Position numbers and translations under genes: made by a program | Assembly: GCA_942491955.1 (NCBI GenBank) | Contig: CALOCV010000024.1 | Location: forward strand, 1-63,372 | DNA length: 63,372 nt | Source: CALOCV01 sp942491955 | GTDB lineage: Bacteria > Chlamydiota > Chlamydiia > Chlamydiales > CALOCV01 | Reading direction: 5' to 3' | Part shown: piece after piece, positions 8,298 to 16,709 of the stretch | How the letters are laid out: each line of letters starts with the position of its first letter | How positions within the stretch are numbered: position 1 is the first letter of the stretch | The notes under the pieces: model-generated | What the model was told of the DNA's origin: nothing | Seen by the model: the letters and a program-made list of their open reading frames with translations, nothing else | Database searches by the model: none

Positions 8298-9767
8298 CTA
8301 AAGGGGAAAGAGGGCCTCCAGAATCCCTCCCAAGCGACTATATTCTCCCTCTACTTTGTCATCAATAGCAAGATAAGGTCCTGAGAGGGGTTGAAGACCT
8401 TTTTTGTCTCGTAAAAAATTGATCCAAGATCTTGTCCAACGAACATTGTGAAACAAATCGTGAAGAAAAGTTCCCATGACCTTTTTTTCTCCATCAAAAA
8501 AACCCTCTTCTCTTGTCGATGAAGTAAAACAGGGAGAAGGTTGCTCACCTCGAATCTCTCCAAAGTGAATTTCATAGCCCGAAATAGGGCCAATGTTACT
8601 AAAAAAAAAATTTTCTTTTGGAAGATACGTCGATCGACAAACCTGTTTTTCTCCTCGAAATACCGTTGAAAAAGGATAAAGCCCCATGCCTAGAATGGTC
8701 CCTGAAGGGGATTCTATTTTCTTTTCATCGACCATCTCTCTCCCCATCATCTCATAGCCACCGCAAATTCCGAGAAGAAAGGTCTCTCCAACTTTCTTAC
8801 AAATAGCCTCTTCCATTCCCGTCTGACGGAGGTGAAGAAGATCAAAAATGGCATTCTTTGTTCCCGGAAGAATGATGGCATCGGGAAAACCTAGTTCTTC
8901 TTTCCGTTTTACAAAGCGAACGCGTGTTGAAGTCTCTTCCATTAAAGGATCGAAGTCACTTGCATTAGCGATATGCGGAAGATAGATAACCGCGATATCG
9001 ATCTCGGGGTTGATACAGGTCCGTTCAGTGACCCGATCTTCTTGTGGAAGGGAGATATCATGTAAATAAGGTAATACTCCCTTCACGGGAATTGATGTCT
9101 CTTGCTCAAGCCAATCAATCGCCGGTTGGAGAATCGTTCTGTCCCCGCGGAATTTATTAATGATAAACCCCTTAATAAGAGGCAAATCCTCTGGTGAGCA
9201 TCTTTTCATCACTTCTAAAGATCCCAAAAGCTCTGCAAAGGACCCCCCTTTATCGATATCGGTAACTATATAGACATCGGCTCCGAGCACATGAGCAAGA
9301 CCCATATTCACAACATCATTCTTTCGTAAATTGGGCTCTGCGCAACTCCCCGCTCCTTCGGCAATAATGAAATCATAGTTTTTTTTTAGATAGGAGAGCG
9401 AAGTATGGATCGCTTCCCATTTATTCTTTTGCCAAGTTGTAGAGAGAAAATAATCGTTTGCAGAGCCGGTTCTGAACACTTTTCCATGGATAACCCACTC
9501 AGCAATATCATCCATTTTTGGTTTGAGAAGGAGAGGGTTCATATGGATATTTGGTTCCTGACGAGCCGCTTTTGCCTGTACTGCTGTTGCCAAAGCGATC
9601 TCTTCTCCCCTCTCTGTCACATAACAGTTCAATGACATGTTTTGTGATTTAAACGGCGCAACACGCCATCCACGATCCGCAAAAAGACGACAAAGACCGG
9701 CAACAACAGTGGTTTTTCCCACATGAGAACCCGTTCCGACAATCATGATGGGTTTTTTCTTTTTCAC
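8298..9767 (-). CDS. cobQ: cobyric acid synthase
   Basis: CobQ amidates side chains of adenosyl-cobyrinate a,c-diamide using glutamine and ATP, late in cobalamin synthesis. The N-terminal dethiobiotin-synthetase-like ATPase has IVGTGSHVGKTTVVAGLCR and PFKSQNMSLNCYVT; DIDKGGSFAELLGSLEVM is also typical. The C-terminal type 3 glutamine amidotransferase domain carries ILPGTKNAIFDL, the nucleophile motif LGICGGYEMMG and late GTFLHDLF. Length is 489 (family about 490-500). The GTG start overlaps the trmL stop. It sits alone, without other cob genes, in a slot that is normally trmL next to other genes in chlamydiae, so it may be acquired or salvage-linked. Confidence 0.9.
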   Translation of the reverse strand: MKKKKPIMIVGTGSHVGKTTVVAGLCRLFADRGWRVAPFKSQNMSLNCYVTERGEEIALATAVQAKAARQEPNIHMNPLLLKPKMDDIAEWVIHGKVFRTGSANDYFLSTTWQKNKWEAIHTSLSYLKKNYDFIIAEGAGSCAEPNLRKNDVVNMGLAHVLGADVYIVTDIDKGGSFAELLGSLEVMKRCSPEDLPLIKGFIINKFRGDRTILQPAIDWLEQETSIPVKGVLPYLHDISLPQEDRVTERTCINPEIDIAVIYLPHIANASDFDPLMEETSTRVRFVKRKEELGFPDAIILPGTKNAIFDLLHLRQTGMEEAICKKVGETFLLGICGGYEMMGREMVDEKKIESPSGTILGMGLYPFSTVFRGEKQVCRSTYLPKENFFFSNIGPISGYEIHFGEIRGEQPSPCFTSSTREEGFFDGEKKVMGTFLHDLFHNVRWTRSWINFLRDKKGLQPLSGPYLAIDDKVEGEYSRLGGILEALFPL

Positions 9768-10246
9768 GTCGCCATTCTAGCAATGATGCTTTTTTTTGTT
9801 GGTAAAAAATCGTTTTGTCGCCAAGCCTCATAAAGGCCTATGCCTGCAGAGGTGGCGAGATTGAGACATCGTTGTCCTTCTTGCATGGGGATTTTTGCAA
9901 AAGTTTCAGGCCATCGTTCCCAATATTCTTGTGGAATCCCTTCTGTTTCGGAACCAAAAATGAGAATGGAATTAGAAGAGTAAGAGACTTGATCATACCG
10001 TAACGATCCCTTAGATGAAAAAAAGGTAAAGGGATCGGATGCCGTCTCGAGCCAATCCATGAGGTTGTCTACCTCTTCAACCGATACTTGATCCCAATAG
10101 TCGAGACCTGCACGGCGCAACCACCGATCATTGATGTGAAATCCCAAAGGATGCACCAAAACCAATGATGCGCCCGTCACGGCACACGTACGTAGAATAT
10201 TTCCTGTGTTTTGGGGAATCTGCGGTTGAAAAAGAACGATCTTCAT
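9764..10246 (-). CDS. trmL: tRNA (cytidine/uridine(34)-2'-O)-methyltransferase
   Basis: A SPOUT-fold methyltransferase that methylates the wobble ribose of certain leucine tRNAs. The 160 residues fit the compact TrmL form, with IVLFQPQIPQNTGNILRTC at the N-terminus and the trefoil-knot S-adenosylmethionine motifs ILIFGSETEGIPQEYW and CLNLATSAGIGLYEAWRQ near the C-terminus. Together with mip, aspS and hisS it reproduces the chlamydial order. It is translationally coupled to cobQ through the overlapping stop and start. Confidence 0.9.
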   Translation of the reverse strand: MKIVLFQPQIPQNTGNILRTCAVTGASLVLVHPLGFHINDRWLRRAGLDYWDQVSVEEVDNLMDWLETASDPFTFFSSKGSLRYDQVSYSSNSILIFGSETEGIPQEYWERWPETFAKIPMQEGQRCLNLATSAGIGLYEAWRQNDFLPTKKSIIARMAT

Positions 10247-10265
10247 AGGATGTAAAAATGGAAAA

Positions 10266-10328
10266 TTGGGGTCAGGCCTGACATTCGGACCTTTGGAACA
10301 AATGTCCGAATGTCAGGCCTGACCCCAA
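10266..10328. repeat. 63-bp perfect-stem palindromic repeat, copy 1
   Basis: Arms of 25 bp (TTGGGGTCAGGCCTGACATT onward, ending CGGAC) are exact reverse complements, and the loop continues pairing apart from one mismatch around CTTTGGAACAAAT. The same element is at 24038-24100. It lies in the gap between convergent/diverging trmL and mip ends and encodes nothing. It resembles REP-type palindromes or a MITE rather than an ordinary terminator, because there is no U-tract. Confidence 0.85.
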
Positions 10329-10361
10329 AGCCGGATAAACTGGCCACTAGGCGGGGTTGCA

Positions 10362-10376
10362 AGGGGCGGAGCCCCT
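10362..10376 (-). terminator. hairpin just after mip
   Basis: AGGGGC-GGA-GCCCCT forms a six-pair GC stem with a three-base loop, six nt beyond the mip stop on the minus strand. No clear U-run follows, so it may be a weak terminator or mRNA 3' stabiliser. Confidence 0.4.
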
Positions 10377-10382
10377 GCTCGC

Positions 10383-11390
10383 TTACGGAACGTTGGTGTC
10401 GAATTCGCCTAGAGGACGTGTGGTGTCACCGACGTTTTCATCACCTTCGCCGAGGGGGTAGCTTTCATCACCGACGTTCTCGTCAAACTCGCCGAGAGGG
10501 TAGGAGATGTCTCCAACGTTCTCGTCGAATTCGCCGAGGTCGCGCACTCCCATATCGTCTTCTGCTTCATCGTATTCTACTTCTTCAGGAAGGTTGGAGA
10601 AGGAGAGTTGAGGAGGTTCTGCATTGGGATCGAGAAGTTCGATTTCAAAGATGAGGAGTTGATTGGGCGGAAGCTGTCCCATGGTGCCGTAGCCGAGGTC
10701 GGGGTGTACGAAGATTTTCCGTTTCTCTCCTTTCTTCATTCCGATGATTCCTTGTTGGAAGCCGGGAATGGTTTGCTTAGGAGAGATGGTGACCGAACCG
10801 CCGGTTTCATCGGAGGAACCGAAAGGGGTGCCATCGATGTAGGTGCCTTGGTAACGAATTTTGATCGTGTTGTCTTCGTTAACGGTTTCACCATCGCCCT
10901 CTTCTAAAACGAGATATTGGAGTTTTCCTGGCTCGAGCACGACGATACCTGGTTGATCCTTGTTTTCATTAAGAAAATCATTTGCTTTCTCGAGATTCTG
11001 TGAGGCCAACGCTTTGAAGGCACGCTCTTGGAAGGTGGTCATCATCTCTTCATATTCCTCATCACTCATGGGCTGAGGCTTTCCTTCAGCACCATTCCGT
11101 ATGCCAATGACAAGGGTGTCGATATCAAATTCGGCACCGGGATTGGAGAGGTTGCGTCCGATAAAATGACCGAAAGCTTCGGAAAGGCGGGGGAGATCCA
11201 CACCGTCTTCACTAGAGTTGTTTTTCATTTTCTTGTGAGGAGCTGTAGTACTGCCATTTCCTTCTTTTGGTGGCGGTGGGGTTGGTGGGGCGTGTTTGGG
11301 TGGTTTGGGGCTTTCGCTCGTACACCCTTGTAAAGAGAGGAGGGTGATGGCACAAGCGATGACAGTAAAGAAAAAATTTTTACGCAACAT
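10383..11390 (-). CDS. mip: Mip-like FKBP peptidyl-prolyl isomerase lipoprotein with repeat tail
   Basis: A macrophage-infectivity-potentiator type prolyl isomerase. The start at 11390 gives MLRKNFFFTVIACAITLLSL then QGC, a lipobox, so it is probably a lipoprotein. A proline-rich linker follows, then the helical dimer region (FGHFIGRNLSNPG) and the FKBP domain with IKIRYQGTYIDGTPFGSS, IPGFQQGIIGMKKGEKRKIF and HPDLGYG. The 335 residues exceed Chlamydia Mip (about 240). The excess is an acidic C-terminal tail with four copies of a 14-residue repeat, LGEFDENVGDxSYP, the last truncated (10383-10540). Neighbouring aspS and hisS match chlamydial order. Confidence 0.9.
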   Translation of the reverse strand: MLRKNFFFTVIACAITLLSLQGCTSESPKPPKHAPPTPPPPKEGNGSTTAPHKKMKNNSSEDGVDLPRLSEAFGHFIGRNLSNPGAEFDIDTLVIGIRNGAEGKPQPMSDEEYEEMMTTFQERAFKALASQNLEKANDFLNENKDQPGIVVLEPGKLQYLVLEEGDGETVNEDNTIKIRYQGTYIDGTPFGSSDETGGSVTISPKQTIPGFQQGIIGMKKGEKRKIFVHPDLGYGTMGQLPPNQLLIFEIELLDPNAEPPQLSFSNLPEEVEYDEAEDDMGVRDLGEFDENVGDISYPLGEFDENVGDESYPLGEGDENVGDTTRPLGEFDTNVP

Positions 11391-11455
11391 AATAATACCT
11401 TTGGTGCTATCCATTAAAGAGGCCATTCTAGACAAAGGAGGGAATTTTCGCTACC

Positions 11456-13225
11456 TCAATTCTTAAATTGGATGTGGATTTCGTCGAGCTGTTCCTTGGG
11501 GACTTCTGCAGGCGATTCGAGCAAGAGGTCTTGTGCACGTATGGTTTTTGGGAAGGCGATGACGTCACGGATGTTGTCGGTGCCGGCAAGGAGCATGATA
11601 ATGCGGTCAAAGCCGAAGGCGATGCCAAGGTGTGGAGGGGTGCCATACTGGAGTGCTTGGAGGAAGAAACCGAATTTCTGCTGGATCGTCTCTTTGGGAA
11701 TATTGAGAAGCTCAAAGATTTTTTGCTGGAGTGCGGGCTCATGAATCCGTTGCGATCCACCTCCTAGCTCACAACCATTAAGGACGAGGTCGTAGGCGGA
11801 AGAGCGGACGGAGAGGGGATCGATATCGAGAAGGGGGAGATCTTCTTCAAGGGGGCGCGTGAAGGGGTGATGGACACTCTCCATCCGGTTATCGTCCTCA
11901 TTCCATAAGAAGAGAGGAAAATCGATAATCCATAGGAAATCCCAACGATCTTTTGGGATGAGGTCGTGGTCTTTGGCAATCTTCCTGCGAAGATGGTCGA
12001 GAGCGAGGTGGAGAATGCTTGGTTTGCCTGTGGCAAGAAAAATGAGATCGCCGTCTTCCAGGGCAAAGCGTTTGCAGAGTGGCTCCAGAAGAGAAGATGG
12101 GAAAAACTTGATAAGAGGAGATTGGATCTCTCCCTCTTTTTTCTTGAGAATAGAAAGGCCGTTAAGTCCAAGCGATTTGACAAACTCCGTATACTTATCA
12201 GTCTGTTTGCGAGAAAGCGTCGCGCCTCCTTTCTTACAAAATCCTTTGACGATCCCTCCAGATTCGATCTGTTCATGAAAAACAGTAAAAGAAGATTCTT
12301 TTGCTAGGTCTGTTGCATCGATGAGCTCCATTCCGAAGCGGGTATCGGGACGGTCGGTGCCGTAACGATCCATGGCCTCTTGATAGGTCATGCGATGGAA
12401 AGGGGGGGCTACATCGAGGTGGATGCTATCGCGAAAGAGGGCGGCGATCAATCCTTCCATCCGCACAAAGAGGTCTTCCTTAGAGGCAAAACTCATTTCG
12501 ATATCGATCTGGTGGAACTCGGGCTGTCTGTCGGAGCGCAAGTCTTCGTCGCGGAAGCAGGGAGAGATCTGAAAATACCGGTCAAGCCCACCCATCATGA
12601 GCAATTGTTTGAAAATTTGAGGTGATTGGGGAAGGGCGTAGCAGTGTCCAGGATAGACACGAGAAGGGACGAGATAGTCTCGTGCTCCCTCAGGAGTTGA
12701 CTTGGCTAAGATGGGAGTTGCAATTTCAAGGAAATGGTTGGCGTCGAGAAAGCGGCGGGTAGTCATCATAGCGCGATGCCGCAGAACAAGATGACGCGTT
12801 AAGTCTGGGCGCCGAAGATCGAGGTAGCGGTACTTGAGACGGAGTTCTTCACTAAATGGGGTCTTCTCGTCAGAGACTGTCAGGGGGGGCGTTTCTGCTT
12901 GGTTGAGGATGGAGAGGTCATCGACGACGATCTCGATGTCTCCTGTTGCCATGTTGGGGTTGGTCATCCCTTCTGCACGCTCTTGGACGGTCCCTTCGAT
13001 GGCGATGACCCATTCGCCGCGCAGGTGTTGCGCCGATTCTGTCACTTCTTTTCTCTTTGTTGGATCAAAAAGGAGCTGGACGATGCCGAAGCGGTCGCGA
13101 AGGGTGATAAAAAGCACGCCACCGAGGTCTCGATGGCGATGGACCCATCCGCAGAGTTTGACTTTTTTCCCGACGTCGTTTTTGCGAAGTTCGGAACAAT
13201 TATGTGTTCGTAGAGTTGTCTGCAT
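11456..13225 (-). CDS. aspS: aspartyl-tRNA synthetase
   Basis: Class IIb synthetase charging tRNA-Asp (in chlamydiae, probably also tRNA-Asn). The 589 residues include the N-terminal OB anticodon-binding domain (VKLCGWVHRHRDLGGVLFIT), motif 2 FRDEDLRSDRQPEFHQ, the bacterial GAD insertion, and motif 3 GIAFGFDRIIMLLAG. Length matches bacterial-type AspRS. The ATG at 13225 overlaps the hisS 3' end by 26 nt, showing the hisS-aspS operon found across chlamydiae. Confidence 0.96.
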   Translation of the reverse strand: MQTTLRTHNCSELRKNDVGKKVKLCGWVHRHRDLGGVLFITLRDRFGIVQLLFDPTKRKEVTESAQHLRGEWVIAIEGTVQERAEGMTNPNMATGDIEIVVDDLSILNQAETPPLTVSDEKTPFSEELRLKYRYLDLRRPDLTRHLVLRHRAMMTTRRFLDANHFLEIATPILAKSTPEGARDYLVPSRVYPGHCYALPQSPQIFKQLLMMGGLDRYFQISPCFRDEDLRSDRQPEFHQIDIEMSFASKEDLFVRMEGLIAALFRDSIHLDVAPPFHRMTYQEAMDRYGTDRPDTRFGMELIDATDLAKESSFTVFHEQIESGGIVKGFCKKGGATLSRKQTDKYTEFVKSLGLNGLSILKKKEGEIQSPLIKFFPSSLLEPLCKRFALEDGDLIFLATGKPSILHLALDHLRRKIAKDHDLIPKDRWDFLWIIDFPLFLWNEDDNRMESVHHPFTRPLEEDLPLLDIDPLSVRSSAYDLVLNGCELGGGSQRIHEPALQQKIFELLNIPKETIQQKFGFFLQALQYGTPPHLGIAFGFDRIIMLLAGTDNIRDVIAFPKTIRAQDLLLESPAEVPKEQLDEIHIQFKN

Positions 13226-14705
13226 TTTCTTCTTCTTGGAGTACTTCTTGCATCATCTCTAGAGCGCGGATACAATCTTTTTGGATCGATTGTGTGGCGT
13301 CGATCGATGCGTGAATTTTTTTTGCAAAATAATCCATTTCACTTTGTGAGGAGAAGGGTTTTGAGATCTCGACAAAGTAAGAGAGAAGGTTGTCTCCACG
13401 CACTTCCCAGTGCAATACTTTGATGAGGTCCTCCATGGGATAGAGAGTTTTTTCACCCGTCTTCATCTCTTTGAGGCAAATTTTTCCTGAGGCGATTTCA
13501 TCTTCACCGACAACCGCAACAAACTGGGCACCGATGTGGTCGGCATGGCTCATTACTTTTCCAAGCTTCCTTCCAGAAAAATCCATTTGTGCAGGGATTC
13601 CATGAGAACGCAGCTCTTGTAAGAGGGAGAAACAAACCGTTTTTGCCTCCTCTCCAAGGGGAATAAGGAAGAGGACTGTTTCTTTTTTTGGGGGGAGAGA
13701 GATGTTTTGTTTGATTAACGTTTGAATGAGGCGTTCGATACCGGTCCCGAAACCAATGGCAGGGAGGTCAGGCCCTCCAAGCGAACGGAGGAGGCCGTCG
13801 TACCGTCCGCCACCACCGATACTATTTTGTGCACCAAGTTCGCAAGCGATGACTTCAAAGACGGTATTATTGTAGTAGTCGAGGCCTCGTACGAGGGAGG
13901 GATTCACCTGGAAGGGGATCCCCATTTGGCGGAGGCGTTCTTGCACTTGCGAAAAATGCTTTTGGCATGGGGAAGAGAGGTAGTCGAGGATGGATGGTGC
14001 TTGTTGAAGAAGATCTTGGTCGGAGGGATTCTTGGTATCGAGGATGCGCAAAGGGTTCGAGTGAAATCGATTTTGGCTTTCTGGAGATAAAGCGTTATAG
14101 TGGGGTTCAAGAAAGGCTTTGAGTCCCTTCTTGTACTCTTCGCGTGCGGAAATATCTCCTAATGAATTGATAACGAGTTGTAGGTTAGTGAGACCGAGCC
14201 GTTGATAGAGAGTCATGAGGAGGGCGATGATTTCGACATCTTGTTCAGGGGAATCATTGCCGATGGCTTCGGCACCAAATTGGTGGTGTTGTCGGTAGCG
14301 GCCAGCTTGTTGCCGTTCGTATCGGAACATCGGGCCAATGTAAAAAAATTTAGAAATAGAAGTTTGTTGGTGGAGGTTGTTTTCGATGAAAGAGCGCATG
14401 ACCGATGCGGTCCCTTCGGGGCGCAAGGTGAGCGAACGGTCGCCTCGATCGGTGAAGGAGTACATCTCTTTAGTAACGATGTCCGATGTTTCGCCAACGC
14501 TGCGAGCAAAGAGTTCTGTGCGTTCAAAAAGCGGGGTTCGAATCTCTTTAAAACCGAATAGAGTCGCTGTGGCGTAGATCTGTTGTTCAACGATTTGCCA
14601 CAGGGAAGAATCCTTCCATGGTTCACGAACGTCACCAGGAAGAACGTCAAAAGGCCGGGAGGAGATGCGTATTTCATGAGAGAGAGTATATCGATTTCTT
14701 AGCAA
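13200..14705 (-). CDS. hisS: histidyl-tRNA synthetase with C-terminal extension
   Basis: Class IIa synthetase. Motifs: LRPEGTASVMRSF, FRYERQQAGRYRQHHQFGAE, and the HisA motif RGLDYYNNTVFE, then the anticodon domain. The open frame starts at a TTG (14705). However an ATG at 14677 would give MKIRISSRPFDVLPGD if one A were added to the run at 14672-14674, which better fits the usual HisS start (M-x-I-R-x-P-x-G). Length is about 490 against about 430 normally; the additional 65 or so C-terminal residues (SYFVEISKPFSS onward) have no obvious match and may be a lineage-specific tail. Confidence 0.93.
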   Translation of the reverse strand: MLRNRYTLSHEIRISSRPFDVLPGDVREPWKDSSLWQIVEQQIYATATLFGFKEIRTPLFERTELFARSVGETSDIVTKEMYSFTDRGDRSLTLRPEGTASVMRSFIENNLHQQTSISKFFYIGPMFRYERQQAGRYRQHHQFGAEAIGNDSPEQDVEIIALLMTLYQRLGLTNLQLVINSLGDISAREEYKKGLKAFLEPHYNALSPESQNRFHSNPLRILDTKNPSDQDLLQQAPSILDYLSSPCQKHFSQVQERLRQMGIPFQVNPSLVRGLDYYNNTVFEVIACELGAQNSIGGGGRYDGLLRSLGGPDLPAIGFGTGIERLIQTLIKQNISLPPKKETVLFLIPLGEEAKTVCFSLLQELRSHGIPAQMDFSGRKLGKVMSHADHIGAQFVAVVGEDEIASGKICLKEMKTGEKTLYPMEDLIKVLHWEVRGDNLLSYFVEISKPFSSQSEMDYFAKKIHASIDATQSIQKDCIRALEMMQEVLQEEENADNSTNT

Positions 14706-14738
14706 AAAAGGAAGATTAAGGTTTGTTCTTTTGGGCCC

Positions 14739-15914
14739 TTAAGGCTGTTTTGGGAGAGAGGGGATATGTTGGTCGAAAAATTTTTTGTCCACAGTCAAAG
14801 GAAGAGGAGGCTTTTCTTGCGAACATTCCCTTTTTAAAAGTAAATCTAAAGAGGGGAGCAGCAGTAGGTGGTGGAGAAGAAAGCGGTGTTCCAGAAGAGT
14901 TTTTTTCTCTTTTGATGTTGCCAGTTTGTGAATGGTTGTTTGCCAAACTTCTTTCCATTGGATGAGGATTGTGCGTAAAGAGGAGAGTTGATTTCGTCTC
15001 TCTCTATTACGCGCCTCTTCTTTTTTCAGATCGTCGATCTCTCTTTCTAATCGTTCAATGGTTTGCAGAATGTTTTTCCTTTCAAGAGTGGGATTCCATA
15101 CGTTTTGTTGGTGTCTTCCTTGTCGAATCCACTCGTCTCGCTCTTGTTCTTTCGACAATGTGCTTGAAGAAGAGAGAGGGTTCCATGCGTTTTGATACGC
15201 AATGACAAGCTCATGAATCCACGTCTTGGCTGCACGTAAATCCCAAGTTCCATCTTCTTTTTTCATGCGAGCCATCAGAGATTCCCAAAGAGAGGATTCC
15301 GTTGGGATATCGGGAGCTTCTTGCGACCATGTTGCTTCAAGAAATTTTTTAATGTCTTCTTTTTGCAGGTCGTTCACCTGGATCGGTTGAAAACGGTTGA
15401 GGAGGGATTGAAACGCTTCTTGTTTGCTCATCGTGTCGTATTCTTCTTGGGTCATCGCAGCGATGCATTTAATACCTGTAGGGCTGAGATGGCTATTGAG
15501 CGAGTGAGCAAATTTCTCCCCTTCAGCTTTTTTGCGGCAGAGGGCTCCGAATTCATCAAAAAAGAAAACGACCCTCTCTTCTTTCCTGTGAATTTCTTTG
15601 CGTATCCGTTCTAGACGGTTCCCATATCCTTCGTTGCGCATAGGATCGAGCTGTAGGAAGTCGGAGGTGTTGATTTGAAATAATTCTTGGTTGCGCAATT
15701 GTTGCGCAACCCCTTCAACGATCGTTGTTTTTCCAACACCTGTGTGCCCAATGAGAAGAATGTTCTGTTTACCGGTTCGAGGGGATTCACAAAAGCGGAG
15801 TATGCGATGAATCATTTCTTTCTGATTGATGACGGTTGCGAGTTCTCCCTTTCGCGCTTTTTCTGTGAGATTTTCACATCCTGCCAATACTGTTTCGGAC
15901 AGGGACGATGCCAT
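14739..15914 (-). CDS. single-domain Clp-type AAA+ ATPase
   Basis: A 391-residue protein with one AAA+ module resembling the first ATPase domain of ClpA/ClpB/ClpV: LLIGHTGVGKTTIVEGVAQQ (Walker A), RVVFFFDEFGALC (Walker B) and GIKCIAAMTQEEYD (sensor 1). There is no second AAA+ domain and no ClpP-binding loop; residues about 270-340 form a coiled coil (LERKNILQTIERLEREID). It overlaps the upstream membrane protein gene by 41 nt, and together with the FHA-like gene forms a three-gene minus-strand unit between hisS and uhpC. Function is unknown; remodelling of a partner bound by the FHA protein is a guess. Confidence 0.7.
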   Translation of the reverse strand: MASSLSETVLAGCENLTEKARKGELATVINQKEMIHRILRFCESPRTGKQNILLIGHTGVGKTTIVEGVAQQLRNQELFQINTSDFLQLDPMRNEGYGNRLERIRKEIHRKEERVVFFFDEFGALCRKKAEGEKFAHSLNSHLSPTGIKCIAAMTQEEYDTMSKQEAFQSLLNRFQPIQVNDLQKEDIKKFLEATWSQEAPDIPTESSLWESLMARMKKEDGTWDLRAAKTWIHELVIAYQNAWNPLSSSSTLSKEQERDEWIRQGRHQQNVWNPTLERKNILQTIERLEREIDDLKKEEARNRERRNQLSSLRTILIQWKEVWQTTIHKLATSKEKKTLLEHRFLLHHLLLLPSLDLLLKRECSQEKPPLPLTVDKKFFDQHIPSLPKQP

Positions 15915-16695
15915 TTTTGGCAGGACGATGAGGCCAGTAATGCCTAGCAGAAAGGATGAGAGCCACTAAGAGATAAATTTGCCAGGAGAGCAATCCTAGA
16001 GGGGTTAATAGATTCACCAAAGCAACGGGAATAAGAAATATTTTGAAATAAAGATCGAATAAATAGACCTTCTCCCATAGAGTATGGCTACTTTGAACCG
16101 ATTCGTGCAAGTCGAGTACCCGTAATAGCGTGTTCAGAATAAACGAGCTTTTTTCTTTTAAAGAGGAAAAAAAATCTTGGATTTTTTTTGTTGATCGAGG
16201 GGAAGAATGCGTTGTTTCTGATTTTCCAAAAATGCGATCGAGTTGTTTTGCCAATGCCGTTCCATTTTTTGCCTCGGGATCGATCAGAGAGAGCCATTTT
16301 TCGAGTCGTTCTTTGGAAAAAAATGTTGTCCACTGCGCGGAAAAGATGTGTCGATCCTCTTTTCCTAATGTCGCAAAAGCATCTGCAACGAGTTCGTGAA
16401 ACTGTGTCATATCTAAATCGGGGAAAAACTGACGAAATTCTCGCTGCAACTTTTTGGGCCAGCGAGCTCCCTCTTTGATATAGGCTTGAAATGATTCGGA
16501 GAGGAGACCGCGTTCACTTTCCCAGATTTTCTGAGAACTTTGTCCTTTCCATCGCCACAGATGAGAATGGAGATTGCGCCATGATGGTTTGGGAAGTTGG
16601 ATGCGCAATATGAGCTTGTGTAAAAAAGATGGCCTCGAAGGGGTTGGCCAGGATAAAGAGAAGGAAGTAAGAGGTTGTGTTAGCGCCGCAATCAT
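15874..16695 (-). CDS. hypothetical membrane protein of the FHA/AAA unit
   Basis: A 273-residue protein with a soluble, helical, charged region (about residues 30-200) and two hydrophobic segments near the C-terminus, IFLIPVALVNLLTPLGLLSW and the following IYLLVALILSA. No family is recognised. It starts 14 nt after the FHA-like gene and overlaps the AAA ATPase gene, so the three are translated as a unit. The soluble part rich in aromatic and acidic residues could be the partner of the ATPase. Confidence 0.6.
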   Translation of the reverse strand: MIAALTQPLTSFSLSWPTPSRPSFLHKLILRIQLPKPSWRNLHSHLWRWKGQSSQKIWESERGLLSESFQAYIKEGARWPKKLQREFRQFFPDLDMTQFHELVADAFATLGKEDRHIFSAQWTTFFSKERLEKWLSLIDPEAKNGTALAKQLDRIFGKSETTHSSPRSTKKIQDFFSSLKEKSSFILNTLLRVLDLHESVQSSHTLWEKVYLFDLYFKIFLIPVALVNLLTPLGLLSWQIYLLVALILSARHYWPHRPAKNGIVPVRNSIGRM

Positions 16696-16709
16696 GAGAG
16701 GAAGAGATT

